This document shows positions 46,428 through 55,716 of a stretch of 64,000 nucleotides of DNA, in pieces (positions within the stretch are counted from its first letter, which is position 1; every line of letters begins with the position of its first letter). Origin of the DNA: Rutpela maculata (taxonomy: Eukaryota > Arthropoda > Insecta > Coleoptera > Cerambycidae); NCBI GenBank assembly GCA_936432065.2, contig OW386286.2, positions 118,496,902-118,560,901 of the forward strand. The letters are read 5' to 3'. A model generated the notes under the pieces. It did not search any database. It was not told the DNA's origin and saw only the letters and a list, made by a program, of their open reading frames with translations. A program made the translations under genes and the position numbers.

Positions 46428-47841
46428 TACACCATCTAGATGCCGGAGAGTCGTACACTTACTTGGGTGTCGAGCAACGCTCCACCCAAGAAGTGAGTGT
46501 AGTGAAAAACGCTCTCCGCGGCAAGTATCAGCACCGACTCCGACAGATCTGGTCTTCAGAACTGTCGGGGAAGAACAAGGTGTCCGCTACCAACATGCTT
46601 GCCGTTCCGATCCTACTCTACTCCTTTGGAGTAGTGAAATGGACTCGAGAGGAGTTGCGTCAACTCGACGTAGGAACCCGCAAGAAGATGCATCTCAATA
46701 GGAGTTTGCATCCTAAATCGTCCGTTCCACGGTTATACCTCCCACGACATCGGAGAGGCCGTGGACTCTTAAGTTTGGAGAGTCTCCATAATAGGATGGT
46801 TCTGGATGGAGCCTGTAAGGTCATCAGGAGTTCGGATCCCCTCCTCTGCATGGTCCGGGACCATGAAAATGCAGGGGTAGGAGCCTTTTTGTTTAAGGCA
46901 GCGCAGAGAGCAGCCGATGAACTTGGTCTCTTCTTCGGCGTCGAGCGGGTAAATCCCGACTCTGTCACCGAGTTGGAACCTGCTCGACGAAAAGCCCAGA
47001 TTAAAGCTGCAGAACACAACATATTTCTGCAGCTTCACACGGATAAGCCAATGCATGGAGTTTTCTATAAAAATATAGAAAACCTTGGCTTATCCGAAAG
47101 GCTGACCTTTGCCTTCTTAAGGTCAGCCGGGCTGAAGTCTGAGACCGAGGGATTCATAATGGCTTGCCAGGATGGTGTATTTAACACCCTCGTCTATCGT
47201 AGTCGTGTCATGGGTATAGAGGTCCCTGATGTCAGCTGCAGGGCCTGCCGCAGGGCGCCAGAGACTCTTATGCACTTGCTGTCGGCTTGTCCGACATATG
47301 CAGTCTCGGCCTATATCCACAGACACGACGGAGCCTTACGAGTGCTTTATTACCATTTAAGGCACTCATATGGGATAGACGAAACACCAGTGCTGCCTTA
47401 CGCTCCGGGGGATATTGAGTCCGTTGTGGGAAATGAGAAGTGTCTAATTTATTGGAACTACTCTTTTCCCACCGTCAGGCAAATACAAGCCAACAAACCT
47501 GACGTAGTCCTCCTCGACCATCAACTCAAGACAATGTTCGTACCCAGACTACTCGGTCAAGATGGTCGTCCTAATAATCGGCGTACTCGGAGGGATGAAG
47601 CCTTCGCTGCTCTCAGAATTAAAGATCATACCGGCCTGTCAGAATTCGGCAGAATGGTTGGCAGGTTAGATGCAGAAGGCGGTTATCTTGGGGTCCCTTC
47701 GTCTGCTTAGGGCACATGATTCAGGTGTTTACAGTCACTAACTCCACAGGTCGTGGAGAGTGGCTGTAATGAATTAGCCGGCGCGGCTACCGTGTGGTGT
47801 CGGAGGCCACGGAAGCCCTGTCCGGCAACGGGAAACCGAAA
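46428..47841 (+). mobile_element. RLE retrotransposon copy 6, chimera of subfamilies B and C
   Basis: It starts inside the ORF (TACACCATCTAGATGCC) and follows subfamily B closely to about 47540 (LLDHQLKTMFV). There it jumps to a sequence beginning CCCAGACTACTCGGTCAAGA, which belongs to the other type and ends like copy 2 (subfamily C 3' UTR, ACTCCACAGGTCGTGGAG). About 100 bp expected between the two parts are missing, including the endonuclease Glu after the KPD motif, and the frame changes. A tail with (AAT)n follows. The open reading to 47710 past the junction is out of frame. Confidence 0.8.
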
Positions 47842-47872
47842 AAAATAATAATAATATTAATTATAATAATAA
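47842..47872. repeat. Imperfect (AAT)n tract between copies 6 and 7
   Basis: AAT units with interruptions (AATATTAATTATAATAAT). More decayed than the other tracts. Confidence 0.8.
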
Positions 47873-48931
47873 AACAACTAGAAAAATTAAGAAAATACTT
47901 CCATCAAAAAGCAACAGAAAGCCAATTACATGCAATGATAGTACGGGTAGACAAAAGTTCAACACCACTGAAACTAGCAGACGACAACTACAATCTTATT
48001 GAAAGAGTACTCTCTTCACAGGAATTGAAAACACAATGGAGAAGTAAACCCCTACATGGACGATATTTCACAAACATCGAGAATGAAACAATTGACACCG
48101 AAGCATCCACAGCATATCTGAGAACTGGGAACCTATTCAACGAAACAGAGGGTTTTATCGCAGCAATCCAGGATCAAGTCATTCCCACAAAAATTTACAG
48201 AAAAAAGATACTGAAAGAGGATATCGAGGACAACAAATGCCGTATCTGTGGAACAACAGATGAATACCTAGATCACATAGTCTCCGGTTGCTCGGTAATG
48301 GCTCCTAAAGCTTACCTAGATCGCCACAACAGAGTTGCAAATATTATCCACCAGGCATTAAGGGTCAAATATATGGGCTTAGAGGAAACAGTCCCGTCCT
48401 ACCTATACGAACCACCGACAATATGTGAAGATGAGCGTATCCGCCTCTACTGGGATAGAAAAATAGTAACGGACCGCACCATCCCTAACAATATACCGGA
48501 CATAGTACTTACTATAAAAGGCGAGAAGAGACCCTTCATCATTGATATAGCAGTACCCCTACCCGCAAACATCGATAAAACCCATACGGAAAAAATAAAT
48601 AAGTACTTGCCGTTAGCCGATGAAGTTAAGAAAATGTAGAAAATGGAAAATGTCACAATAGTTCCAATTGTAATAGGTGCCACTGGGGAGATACCGAAGA
48701 AGCTACACACTAGCATTAGCACACTGGGGCTAGAAAGGGAATTGTATTTACCTATGCAAAAATCTGTCCTACTGGACACCTGTAGCATTGTCAGAAGGGT
48801 ATTGGGAGATTGATGCAATATCAGCATTGAGCGGACTCAAGAAATTGAGAAGGGTTCTAAAGGAACTTAATCCCTTGGTAAGCAATTACCCGGGATAAGT
48901 GAATAATGCCAGCATTTTGCTGAGAACTGAT
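47873..48931 (+). mobile_element. RLE retrotransposon copy 7 (lineage E), C-terminal fragment
   Basis: A clearly different lineage. It starts with QLEKLRKYFHQKATESQLHA, then SKPLHGRYFTNIENE, ETEGFIAAIQDQVIPTKIYR, the knuckle CRICGTTDEYLDHIVSGC (C-X2-C-X8-H-X4-C), and NIPDIVLTIKGEKRPFIIDI, a standard PD...D restriction-like endonuclease site. An in-frame TAG at 48637 (where relatives often have Trp) interrupts it, and reading resumes to 48813. The 3' UTR ends ...AGAACTGATAA and passes into (AAT)n. The RT is absent. Resembles classic Dong-type elements. Confidence 0.75.
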
Positions 48932-48933
48932 AA

Positions 48934-49004
<71 letters not shown>
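48932..49004. repeat. (AAT)n microsatellite, ~24 units
   Basis: A perfect AAT run between copy 7 and full-length copy 8. Confidence 0.95.
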
Positions 49005-49073
49005 GGGATGCAAAATCGAACCGGCAGCCCTAGCGCATCCGGGAGGGGAAAGCGTCTTCCCCTCTGGTGTCGG
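49005..49073 (+). ncRNA. Candidate HDV-like self-cleaving ribozyme at the 5' end of copy 8
   Basis: P1 GGATGC (49006-49011) pairs with GCATCC (49035-49040). P2 CCGGCA (49021-49026) pairs with TGTCGG (49068-49073). P4 AGGGGAA (49044-49050) pairs with TTCCCCT (49057-49063). J4/2 reads CTGG (49064-49067) with a C in the position expected for the catalytic base. Relative to copy 5 all of P1, P2 and P4 have different bases that still pair. P3/L3 is shortened (GCCCTAGC, 49027-49034) and would give only a 2-bp P3. Similar in layout to ribozymes described in R2-type elements. Activity cannot be judged from sequence. Confidence 0.6.
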
Positions 49074-49077
49074 TCGT

Positions 49078-49107
49078 GGGCTTGCTGGGCTAACCACCCA
49101 CAAGCCC
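49078..49107 (+). other. 5' UTR hairpin with CTAACCA loop (copy 8)
   Basis: GGGCTTG and CAAGCCC, then (after one bulged C) TGGG and CCCA, close the loop CTAACCA. The loop is identical to that of copy 5 while most stem bases differ. A GACCCC...GGGGTC hairpin with loop GTTCGGATA follows at about 49155-49175. Confidence 0.6.
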
Positions 49108-49224
49108 AAACCTCCGGTTCCTATTGGCCGAGGACAGGGCCCCCACGATCGACCCCGTTCGGATAGGGGTCAAGGGCAAGGTGGTGGGGCCCAACAAGAT
49201 CGACAGCCCATTGTTGACAACCGC

Positions 49225-49536
49225 GATGAACAAGGACGCTTTGAGTGGACAGATGAACTGAGGGACGACCTTATGCAGTGCTACGAAAGCAGTGAGCCCG
49301 CGCGAAGGGGATACATGGGGCGAATGCACGTTCTGTGGTGTGCAAGGCACCCAGAACACAACGCCTTCACGCCACAAAACCTGCGTGATTATGTGTCCCA
49401 CCTTCGTCGCAGGGGCTACGTGAGAACTGCTCCTCAGCCGATGAATGAGGTGGCCGAAGGTCCACCGAATGAACCGGTTGAGGTTGCAGTCCCAGTCGTT
49501 CCACCAGTACCAGAGGGCCTCAGTACCAGAACATAA
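49225..49536 (+). CDS. N-terminal module of copy 8 (separate frame)
   Basis: The frame reads RFEWTDELRDDLMQCYESSE, then MHVLWCARHPEHN, QNLRDYVSHLRRRGY and a Pro-rich linker (EVAVPVVPPVPEG), stopping at TAA 49534-49536. The Trp-Thr-x-Glu-Leu...Leu-Met-x-Cys-Tyr pattern is shared with N-terminal segments of related insect retrotransposon proteins. No clear initiation codon before Met at 49273 is required. The main frame is open from 49482, so the two overlap by about 54 bases in different frames: either a frameshift in this copy or a translational link. Confidence 0.55.
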   Translation, partial: DEQGRFEWTDELRDDLMQCYESSEPARRGYMGRMHVLWCARHPEHNAFTPQNLRDYVSHLRRRGYVRTAPQPMNEVAEGPPNEPVEVAVPVVPPVPEGLSTRT

Positions 49537-49565
49537 AACCCCCCGGGCCACAAGATCTGGCCAGA

Positions 49566-52517
49566 GTGGATGCGGAACTTCGTGCAGCGCTACCAGAAGA
49601 GGCTGACATCTGGCACATAAATTGTGCCGTGTATGCTGCCGCTCAACGCTTGTCTAAGGTGGAGAGGCGGAACAGTGCTTCTCCACAAGAGAGAGCGAGA
49701 CGGCGCATACACAAGATGGAAGCCAAGATCCGGTCGGCGAGGCAACACGCATCCCGTATCCAATGTGTGATGGACTACATGGCGGCCAATAGGCCTTTCA
49801 CGCCTAAAGTGCGGCGAGTAGCTGCTAACTTAAGACGCGTCCATCACACACTCAATGGGGCAGTGCTACAAACCACCAAACAGCACTGCCTCGACAGGAT
49901 ACGGATGCTAGTGTCTTGTAAGAAGTCACTAGTGAGGCGGGCGAGGGGGCTAGCGGAAAATCAACTTTTCCGCAAAAAGCCCTCGCGCCTTTTCGAACCG
50001 CCTCAGCGTGTTGCTGAAAATCCGCCGACTGCAGATCAGGTGGAAAACTTCTGGAAAACGTTGTACGAACAGAAGATTCCACTCAACAGAGACTCTCCAG
50101 CCCTGGCACACTTTGAAACCTTTTGTCAAAGGTTTCAGCAACCACAACAGGTGTGCCAACCGATAACCCTAGAAGAGGTTCGAAGAGCTCTTGAGGGCTC
50201 TAAGAACTTTGCTGCTCCAGGTCCCGACGGGATCAATAACTTTTGGTGGAAAAAATTATCCAGTACCCACCACCATTTAGCCAGAATTTTCAATTCATGG
50301 CTAAATGGGGAGCAGCAAATTCCTTCTTGGGTTGTCGAGGGGCGGACAGTGCTGATCCCGAAGAACGGAGATTTGTCTAACCCAAAGAACTACCGGCCGA
50401 TAACCTGTTTAAACGCATGTTACAAGGTGTTTACGCGCATCTTGTACATGCGAGTGCTCCACGCAGTTGAACCGGTTTACGAGCGGATATATGAGCAGCG
50501 AGGGTCAAAGAGAGGTGTCGCTGGCTGTAAGGAGAACCTGCTGATTGACAAGTGTGTCACGCAGGACTCCATGCAGTATAAGCGTAACCTCTCCATGGCC
50601 TGGATCCACTACCGCAAGGCATTTGACATGACATCGCACGAGCTTATTGTACACTTGCTCCGATGTCTTGCGGTACCTGGTCCCGTAGTGAGATGCATCG
50701 AAGAACTGATGCCGCTCTGGAGGACTCGCTTTACCATTACATCGGGTAATGATAGAGTCCAGACGGAGTCGGTAACATTCAGAAGGGGAGTATTTCAGGG
50801 AGACTCCCTCAGCCCCCTTCTATTTTGCATCTCATTACTGCCATTATCCGTTTCGCTCCGGAAAAACCGTGGATACAACTGCGATACCCCTGGCGATAGG
50901 AGGCATAAGGTCACCCATCTGTTTTATATGGATGACCTTAAACTTTATGCCTCCGGAGAGAGGGACCTACACCAGTCCCTCAGGGTGGTACAGGAGTACA
51001 CGCAGGCTGTCGGCATGGAGTTCGGATTAGACAAATGTGCACTGGTCCATCTCAAGAGAGGACGATGCGGGAACTACGGAGAGGACGCGCAGCTCGTGGA
51101 CGGAAGCATCTTACATCATCTAGATGCCGGAGAGTCGTACACTTACTTGGGTGTCGAGCAACGCTCCACCCAAGAAGTGAGTGTAGTGAAAAACGCTCTC
51201 CGCGGCAAGTATCAGCACCGACTCCGACAGATCTGGTCTTCAGAGCTGTCGGGGAAGAACAAGGTGTCTGCTACCAACATGCTTGCCGTTCCGATCCTTC
51301 TCTACTCCTTTGGAGTAGTGAAATGGACTCAAGAAGAGTTGCGTCAACTCGACGTAGGAACCCGCAAGAAGATGCATCTCAATAGGAGTTTGCATCCTAA
51401 ATCGTCTGTTCCACGGCTATACCTCCCACGACATCGGGGAGGCCGTGGACTCTTGAGTTTGGAGAGTCTCCATAATAGGATGGTTCTGGATGGAGCCTGT
51501 AAGGTCATCAGGAGTTCGGATCCCCTCCTCTGCATGGTCCGAGACCATGAAAATGCAGGGGTAGGAGCCTTTCTGTTTAAGGCAGCACAGAGAGCAGCCG
51601 ATGAACTTGGTCTCTCCTTCGACGTCGAGCGGGTAAATCGCGACTCTGTCACCGAGTTGGAACCTGCTCGGCGAAAAGCCCAAATTAAAGCTGCAGAACA
51701 CAACAACTTTCTGCAGCTTCACACGGATAAGCCAATGCATGGAGTTTTCTATAAAAATATAGAAAACCTTGGCTTATCCGAAAGGCTGACCTTTGCCTTC
51801 TTAAGGTCAGCCGGGCTGAAGTCTGAGACTGAGGGATTCATAATGGCTTGCCAGGATGGTGTATTTAACACCCTCGTCTATCGTAGTCGTGTCATGGGTA
51901 TAGAGGTCCCTGATGTCAGCTGCAGGGCCTGCCGCAGGGCGCCAGAGACTCTTATGCACTTGCTGTCGGCTTGCCCGACATACGCAGTCTCGGCCTATAT
52001 CCAAAGGCACGACGGAGCATTACGAGTGCTTTACTACCATTTAAGGCACTCGTATGGGATAGACGAAACACCAGTGCTGCCTTACGCTACGGGGGATATT
52101 GAGTCCGTTGTGGGAAATGAGAAGTGTCTAATTTATTGGAACTACTCTTTTCCCACCGTCAGGCAAATACAAGCCAACAAGCCTGACGTAGTACTCCTCG
52201 ACCATCAACTCAAGACAATGTTCGTCGTGGAGTTCTCGGCTCCCGCGGAGAACAACATTGTCTTGAAGGAGGAGGAAAAACGGACAAAATATCGAGATCT
52301 GCTCTTCGAACTCCGCAGACTGTATCCAGACCATACTGTTAAGATAGTGGTACTGATTATAGGAGCCCTCGGTGGAACGAGACACACACTGCTTTCGGAA
52401 CTTAAGATCATACCGGCATGCCGAAACTCGGCAGAGGTCTTAGCCGGCAGAATGCAGAAGGCCGTCATTCTTGGTTCATTACGTCTGCTCAGGGCACACG
52501 ATTCACGGACCCAGTAG
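49566..52517 (+). CDS. RT-endonuclease protein of copy 8 (983 codons, motif A Asp changed to His)
   Basis: In order: a basic N-terminal region, GPDG at about residues 219-222, SMAWIHYRKAFD (motif A), FQGDSLSPLLFCISLLP (motif B), FYMDD at 453-457 (motif C), a thumb with YLPRHRGGRGLLSLES, KPMHGVFYKN, the CRAC...HLLSAC knuckle from residue 786, and NKPDVVLLDHQLK from about 871 with VVEFSAP (restriction-like endonuclease). The catalytic Asp of motif A is His at residue 348 (CAC at 50607; GAT in subfamily A copies). The frame begins with GTG in this reading and is open upstream to 49482 without ATG, so the true start is uncertain. Stop TAG at 52515. Confidence 0.85.
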   Translation: MDAELRAALPEEADIWHINCAVYAAAQRLSKVERRNSASPQERARRRIHKMEAKIRSARQHASRIQCVMDYMAANRPFTPKVRRVAANLRRVHHTLNGAVLQTTKQHCLDRIRMLVSCKKSLVRRARGLAENQLFRKKPSRLFEPPQRVAENPPTADQVENFWKTLYEQKIPLNRDSPALAHFETFCQRFQQPQQVCQPITLEEVRRALEGSKNFAAPGPDGINNFWWKKLSSTHHHLARIFNSWLNGEQQIPSWVVEGRTVLIPKNGDLSNPKNYRPITCLNACYKVFTRILYMRVLHAVEPVYERIYEQRGSKRGVAGCKENLLIDKCVTQDSMQYKRNLSMAWIHYRKAFDMTSHELIVHLLRCLAVPGPVVRCIEELMPLWRTRFTITSGNDRVQTESVTFRRGVFQGDSLSPLLFCISLLPLSVSLRKNRGYNCDTPGDRRHKVTHLFYMDDLKLYASGERDLHQSLRVVQEYTQAVGMEFGLDKCALVHLKRGRCGNYGEDAQLVDGSILHHLDAGESYTYLGVEQRSTQEVSVVKNALRGKYQHRLRQIWSSELSGKNKVSATNMLAVPILLYSFGVVKWTQEELRQLDVGTRKKMHLNRSLHPKSSVPRLYLPRHRGGRGLLSLESLHNRMVLDGACKVIRSSDPLLCMVRDHENAGVGAFLFKAAQRAADELGLSFDVERVNRDSVTELEPARRKAQIKAAEHNNFLQLHTDKPMHGVFYKNIENLGLSERLTFAFLRSAGLKSETEGFIMACQDGVFNTLVYRSRVMGIEVPDVSCRACRRAPETLMHLLSACPTYAVSAYIQRHDGALRVLYYHLRHSYGIDETPVLPYATGDIESVVGNEKCLIYWNYSFPTVRQIQANKPDVVLLDHQLKTMFVVEFSAPAENNIVLKEEEKRTKYRDLLFELRRLYPDHTVKIVVLIIGALGGTRHTLLSELKIIPACRNSAEVLAGRMQKAVILGSLRLLRAHDSRTQ

Positions 52518-52591
52518 TCACTCACCCCACGGGCGTGGGGAGTGGCTACCGGTACTACCAGCTCCCCTCTGTGAGGGTCGGAGCCACAGAG
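52517..52591 (+). other. 3' UTR double hairpin (subfamily B, copy 8)
   Basis: GTCACT (52517-52522) pairs with AGTGGC (52541-52546) outside CCCCAC/GTGGGG with loop GGGC. Then CTCTGTG (52567-52573) pairs with CACAGAG (52585-52591) around a loop with GTCGGAG. Same layout as copies 2 and 3 with different stem bases. Confidence 0.65.
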
Positions 52592-52624
52592 AAGGGTGAC
52601 TGGTTTTTAGCTAGCTAAAAATTT

Positions 52625-52625
<1 letters not shown>

Positions 52626-52694
<69 letters not shown>
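52626..52694. repeat. (AAT)n microsatellite, ~23 units
   Basis: A perfect AAT run between copies 8 and 9. Confidence 0.95.
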
Positions 52695-52695
<1 letters not shown>

Positions 52696-54515
52696 GGGAG
52701 ACTCCCTCAGCCCCCTTCTGTTTTGCATCTCACTACTGCCATTATCCGTTTCGCTCCGGAAAACCCGTGAATACAACTGCGGTACCCCCGGCGATAGGAG
52801 GCATAAGGTCATCCATCTGTTTTACATGGATGATCTTAAACTTTATGCCTCCGGAGAGAGGGACCTACACCAGTCCCTCAGGGTGGTACAGGAGTACACG
52901 CAGGCTGTCGGTATGGAGTTCGGGTTGGACAAATGTGCACTGGTCCATCTCAAGAGAGGACAATGCGGGAACTACGGAGAGGACGCGCAGCTCGTGGACG
53001 GAAGCATCTTACATCATCTAGATGCCGGAGAGTCGTACACTTACTTGGGTGTCGAGCAACGCTCCACTCAAGAAGTGGGTGTAGTGAAAAACGCTCTCCG
53101 CGGCAAGTATCAGCACCGACTCCGACAGATCTGGTCCTCAGAACTGTTGGGGAAGAACAAGGTGTCTGCTACCAACATGCTTGCCGTTCCGATCCTACTC
53201 TACTCCTTTGGAGTAGTGAAATGGACTCGAGAGGAGTTGCGTCAACTCGACGTAGGAACCCGCAAGAAGATGCATCTCAATAGAAGTTTGCATCCTAAAT
53301 CGTCCGTTCCACGGCTATACCTACCACGACATCGGGGAGGCCGTGGACTCTTGAGTTTGGAGAGTCTCCATGATAGGATGGTTCTGGATGGAGCCTGTAA
53401 GGTCATCAGGAGTTCGGATCCCCTCCTCTGCATGGTCCGGGACCATGAAAGTGCAGGAATAGGAGCCTTTTTGTTTAAGGCAGCACAAAGAGCAGCCGAT
53501 GAACTTGGTCTCTCCTTCGACGTTGAGCGGGTAAATCCCGACTCTGTCACCGAGTTGGAACCTGCTCGACGAAAAGCCCAAATTAAAGCTGCAGAACACA
53601 CCATCTTTCTGCAGCTTCACACGGATAAGCCAATGCATGGAGTTTTCTATAAAAATATAGAGAACCTTGGCTTATCCGAAAGACTGACCTTTGCCTTCTT
53701 AAGGTCAGCCGGGCTGAAGTCTGAGACCGAGGGATTCATAATGGCGTGCCAGGATGGTGTATTCAACACACTCGTCTATCGAAGTCGTGTCATGGGTATA
53801 GAGGTCCCTGATGTCAGCTGCAGAACCTGCCACAGGGCGACGGAGACATTAATGCATTTGCTGTCGGCTTGTCCAGTATATGCAGTCTCGGCCTATATCC
53901 TCACGACGCAGCATTACGAGTGCTTTATTATCACTTAAGGCACTCGTATGGGATAGACGAGACACCAGTGCTGCCTTACGCTCCGGGGGATATTGAGTCC
54001 GTTGTGGGAAATGAGAAGTGTCTAATTTATTGGAACTACTCGTTTCCCACCGTCAGGCAAATACAAGCTAATAAGCCTAACATGGTCCTCCTCGACCACC
54101 AACTCAAGACAATGTTTGTCGTGGAGTTCTCGGCTCCCGCGGAGAATACCATTATCTTGAGGGAGGAGGAAAAACGGACGAAATATCGAGATTTGCTCTT
54201 CGAGCTCCGCAGGCTTTACCCTGGCCATACTGTTAAGCTAGTGGTCCTGATCATAGGAGCCCTCGGTGGAACGAGACACACACTGCTTTCAGAACTAAAG
54301 ATCATACCGGCATGCCGAAATTCGGCAGAGATCTTAGCCGGCAGGATGCAGAAGGCCATTATCCTCGGCTCATTACGTCTACTCAGGGCACACGATTCTC
54401 GGACCCAGTAGTCACTCACCCCACGGACGTGGGGAGTGGCTGCCGGTACTACCAGCTCCCCTCTGTGAGTGTCGGAGCCACAGAGTATAAAGGGTGACTG
54501 GCTTTTACATAAAAA
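52695..54515 (+). mobile_element. RLE retrotransposon copy 9 (subfamily B), 5'-truncated
   Basis: Begins at motif B (GGGAGACTCCCTCAGCCC). FYMDD, knuckle and endonuclease regions are present. A net 4-base loss near 53899 (CCTCACGACG where relatives have CCAGAGGCACGACG) breaks the frame into 52826-53938 and 53869-54411. The 3' UTR has both hairpins, then a short A-run and (AAT)n. Confidence 0.82.

Positions 54516-54544
<29 letters not shown>
54516..54544. repeat. (AAT)n tract between copies 9 and 10
   Basis: About nine AAT units. Confidence 0.9.
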
Positions 54545-54546
<2 letters not shown>

Positions 54547-55693
54547 GAATGGTTCTGGATGGAGCCTGTAAGGTCATAGGGAGTTCGGATCCCCTCCTCT
54601 GCATGGTCCGAGACCATGAAAGTGCAGGAGTAGGAGCCTTTTTGTTTAAGGCAGCACGCAGAGCCGCCGATGAACTCGGTCTGGTCTTCGACGCTGAGCG
54701 GGTTAACCAAGACTCTGTCACCGAGTTGGAACCTGCTCGGCAAAAAGCCCAAGTCAAAGCTGCTGAAATTGATCTATTTCTGCAGCGACACTCGGATAAG
54801 CCATTGCACGGCGTCTTTTATAAAAATATAGAAGACCGCGGCTTATCCGGAAGGCTGACTTTTGCTTTCTTAAGGTCAGCCGGGCTGAAGTCTGAGACCG
54901 AGGGATTCATAATGGCGTGCCAGGATGGTGTATTCAACACACTCGTCTATCGAAGTCGTGTCATGGGTATAGAGGTCCATGATGTCAGCTGCAGGACTTG
55001 CCACAGGGCGCCGGAGACATTAATGCATTTGCTGTCGGCTTGTCCAGTATATGCAGTCTCGGCCTATATCCAGAGGCACGACACAGCATTAAGAGTGCTT
55101 TATTATCACTTAAGGCACTCGTATAGACGAGACACCAGTTCTGCCTTACGCTCCGGGGGATATTGAGTCCGTTGTGGGAAATGAGAAGTGTCTAATTTAT
55201 TGGAACTACTCGTTTACCACCGTCAGGCAAATACAAGCTAATAAGCCTGACATGGTCCTCCTCGACCACCAACTCAAGACAATGTTTGTCGTGGAGTTCT
55301 CGGCTCCCGCGGAGAATAACATTGTCTTAAAGGAGGAGGAAAAACGGACGAAATATCGAGATTTGCTCTTCGAGCTCCGCAGGCTTTACCCTGACCAGAC
55401 TGTTAAGCTAGTTATCCTGATCATAGGAGCCCACGGTGGAACGAGACACACACTGCTTTCAGAACTAAAGATCATACCGGCATGCCGAAATTCGGCAGAG
55501 ATCTTAGCCGGCAGGATGCAGAAGGCCATTATCCTAAGGCTCATTACGTCTACTCAGGGCACACGATTCTCGGACCCAGTAGTCACTCACCCCACGGACG
55601 TGGGGAGTGGCTGCCGGTACTACCAGCTCCCCTCTGTGAGTGTCGGAGCCACAGAGTATAAAGGGTGACTGGCTTTTATAAACTGAAAAAAAA
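54545..55693 (+). mobile_element. RLE retrotransposon copy 10 (subfamily B variant), 5'-truncated
   Basis: Starts after the RT (AGAATGGTTCTGGATGGAG). It codes for the knuckle and endonuclease with variant residues (for example EIDLFLQRHSDKPLHGVF where copy 8 has EHNNFLQLHTDKPMHGVF), so it is a distinct B variant in its first half. A 5-base loss near 55122 and a 1-base gain near 55536 break the frame (54549-55166, 55174-55668). The second half is nearly the same as copy 9. Confidence 0.8.
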
Positions 55694-55716
55694 ATAACAA
55701 TAATAATAATAATAAT
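55694..55716. repeat. (AAT)n tract between copies 10 and 11
   Basis: AATAAC then AAT units. Confidence 0.85.

Larger units (their letters stand above)
49005..52625 (+). mobile_element. RLE retrotransposon copy 8 (subfamily B), full length
   Basis: The most complete element in the window. It has a ribozyme-like 5' end, structured 5' UTR, an N-terminal module (about 49225-49536), a 983-codon main frame, and a 3' UTR with two hairpins ending in an AT-rich tail and (AAT)n. It differs from subfamily A in 5' and 3' UTRs and by many amino-acid changes but keeps the same domain order. The catalytic change in motif A (see the ORF) means it is unlikely to be active now. Confidence 0.87.

Noticed and set aside
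49566..52517. Host gene encoding a 983-residue protein
   Set aside because: RT, knuckle and endonuclease motifs, plus near-identical neighbours between AAT tracts, show it is a retrotransposon ORF.
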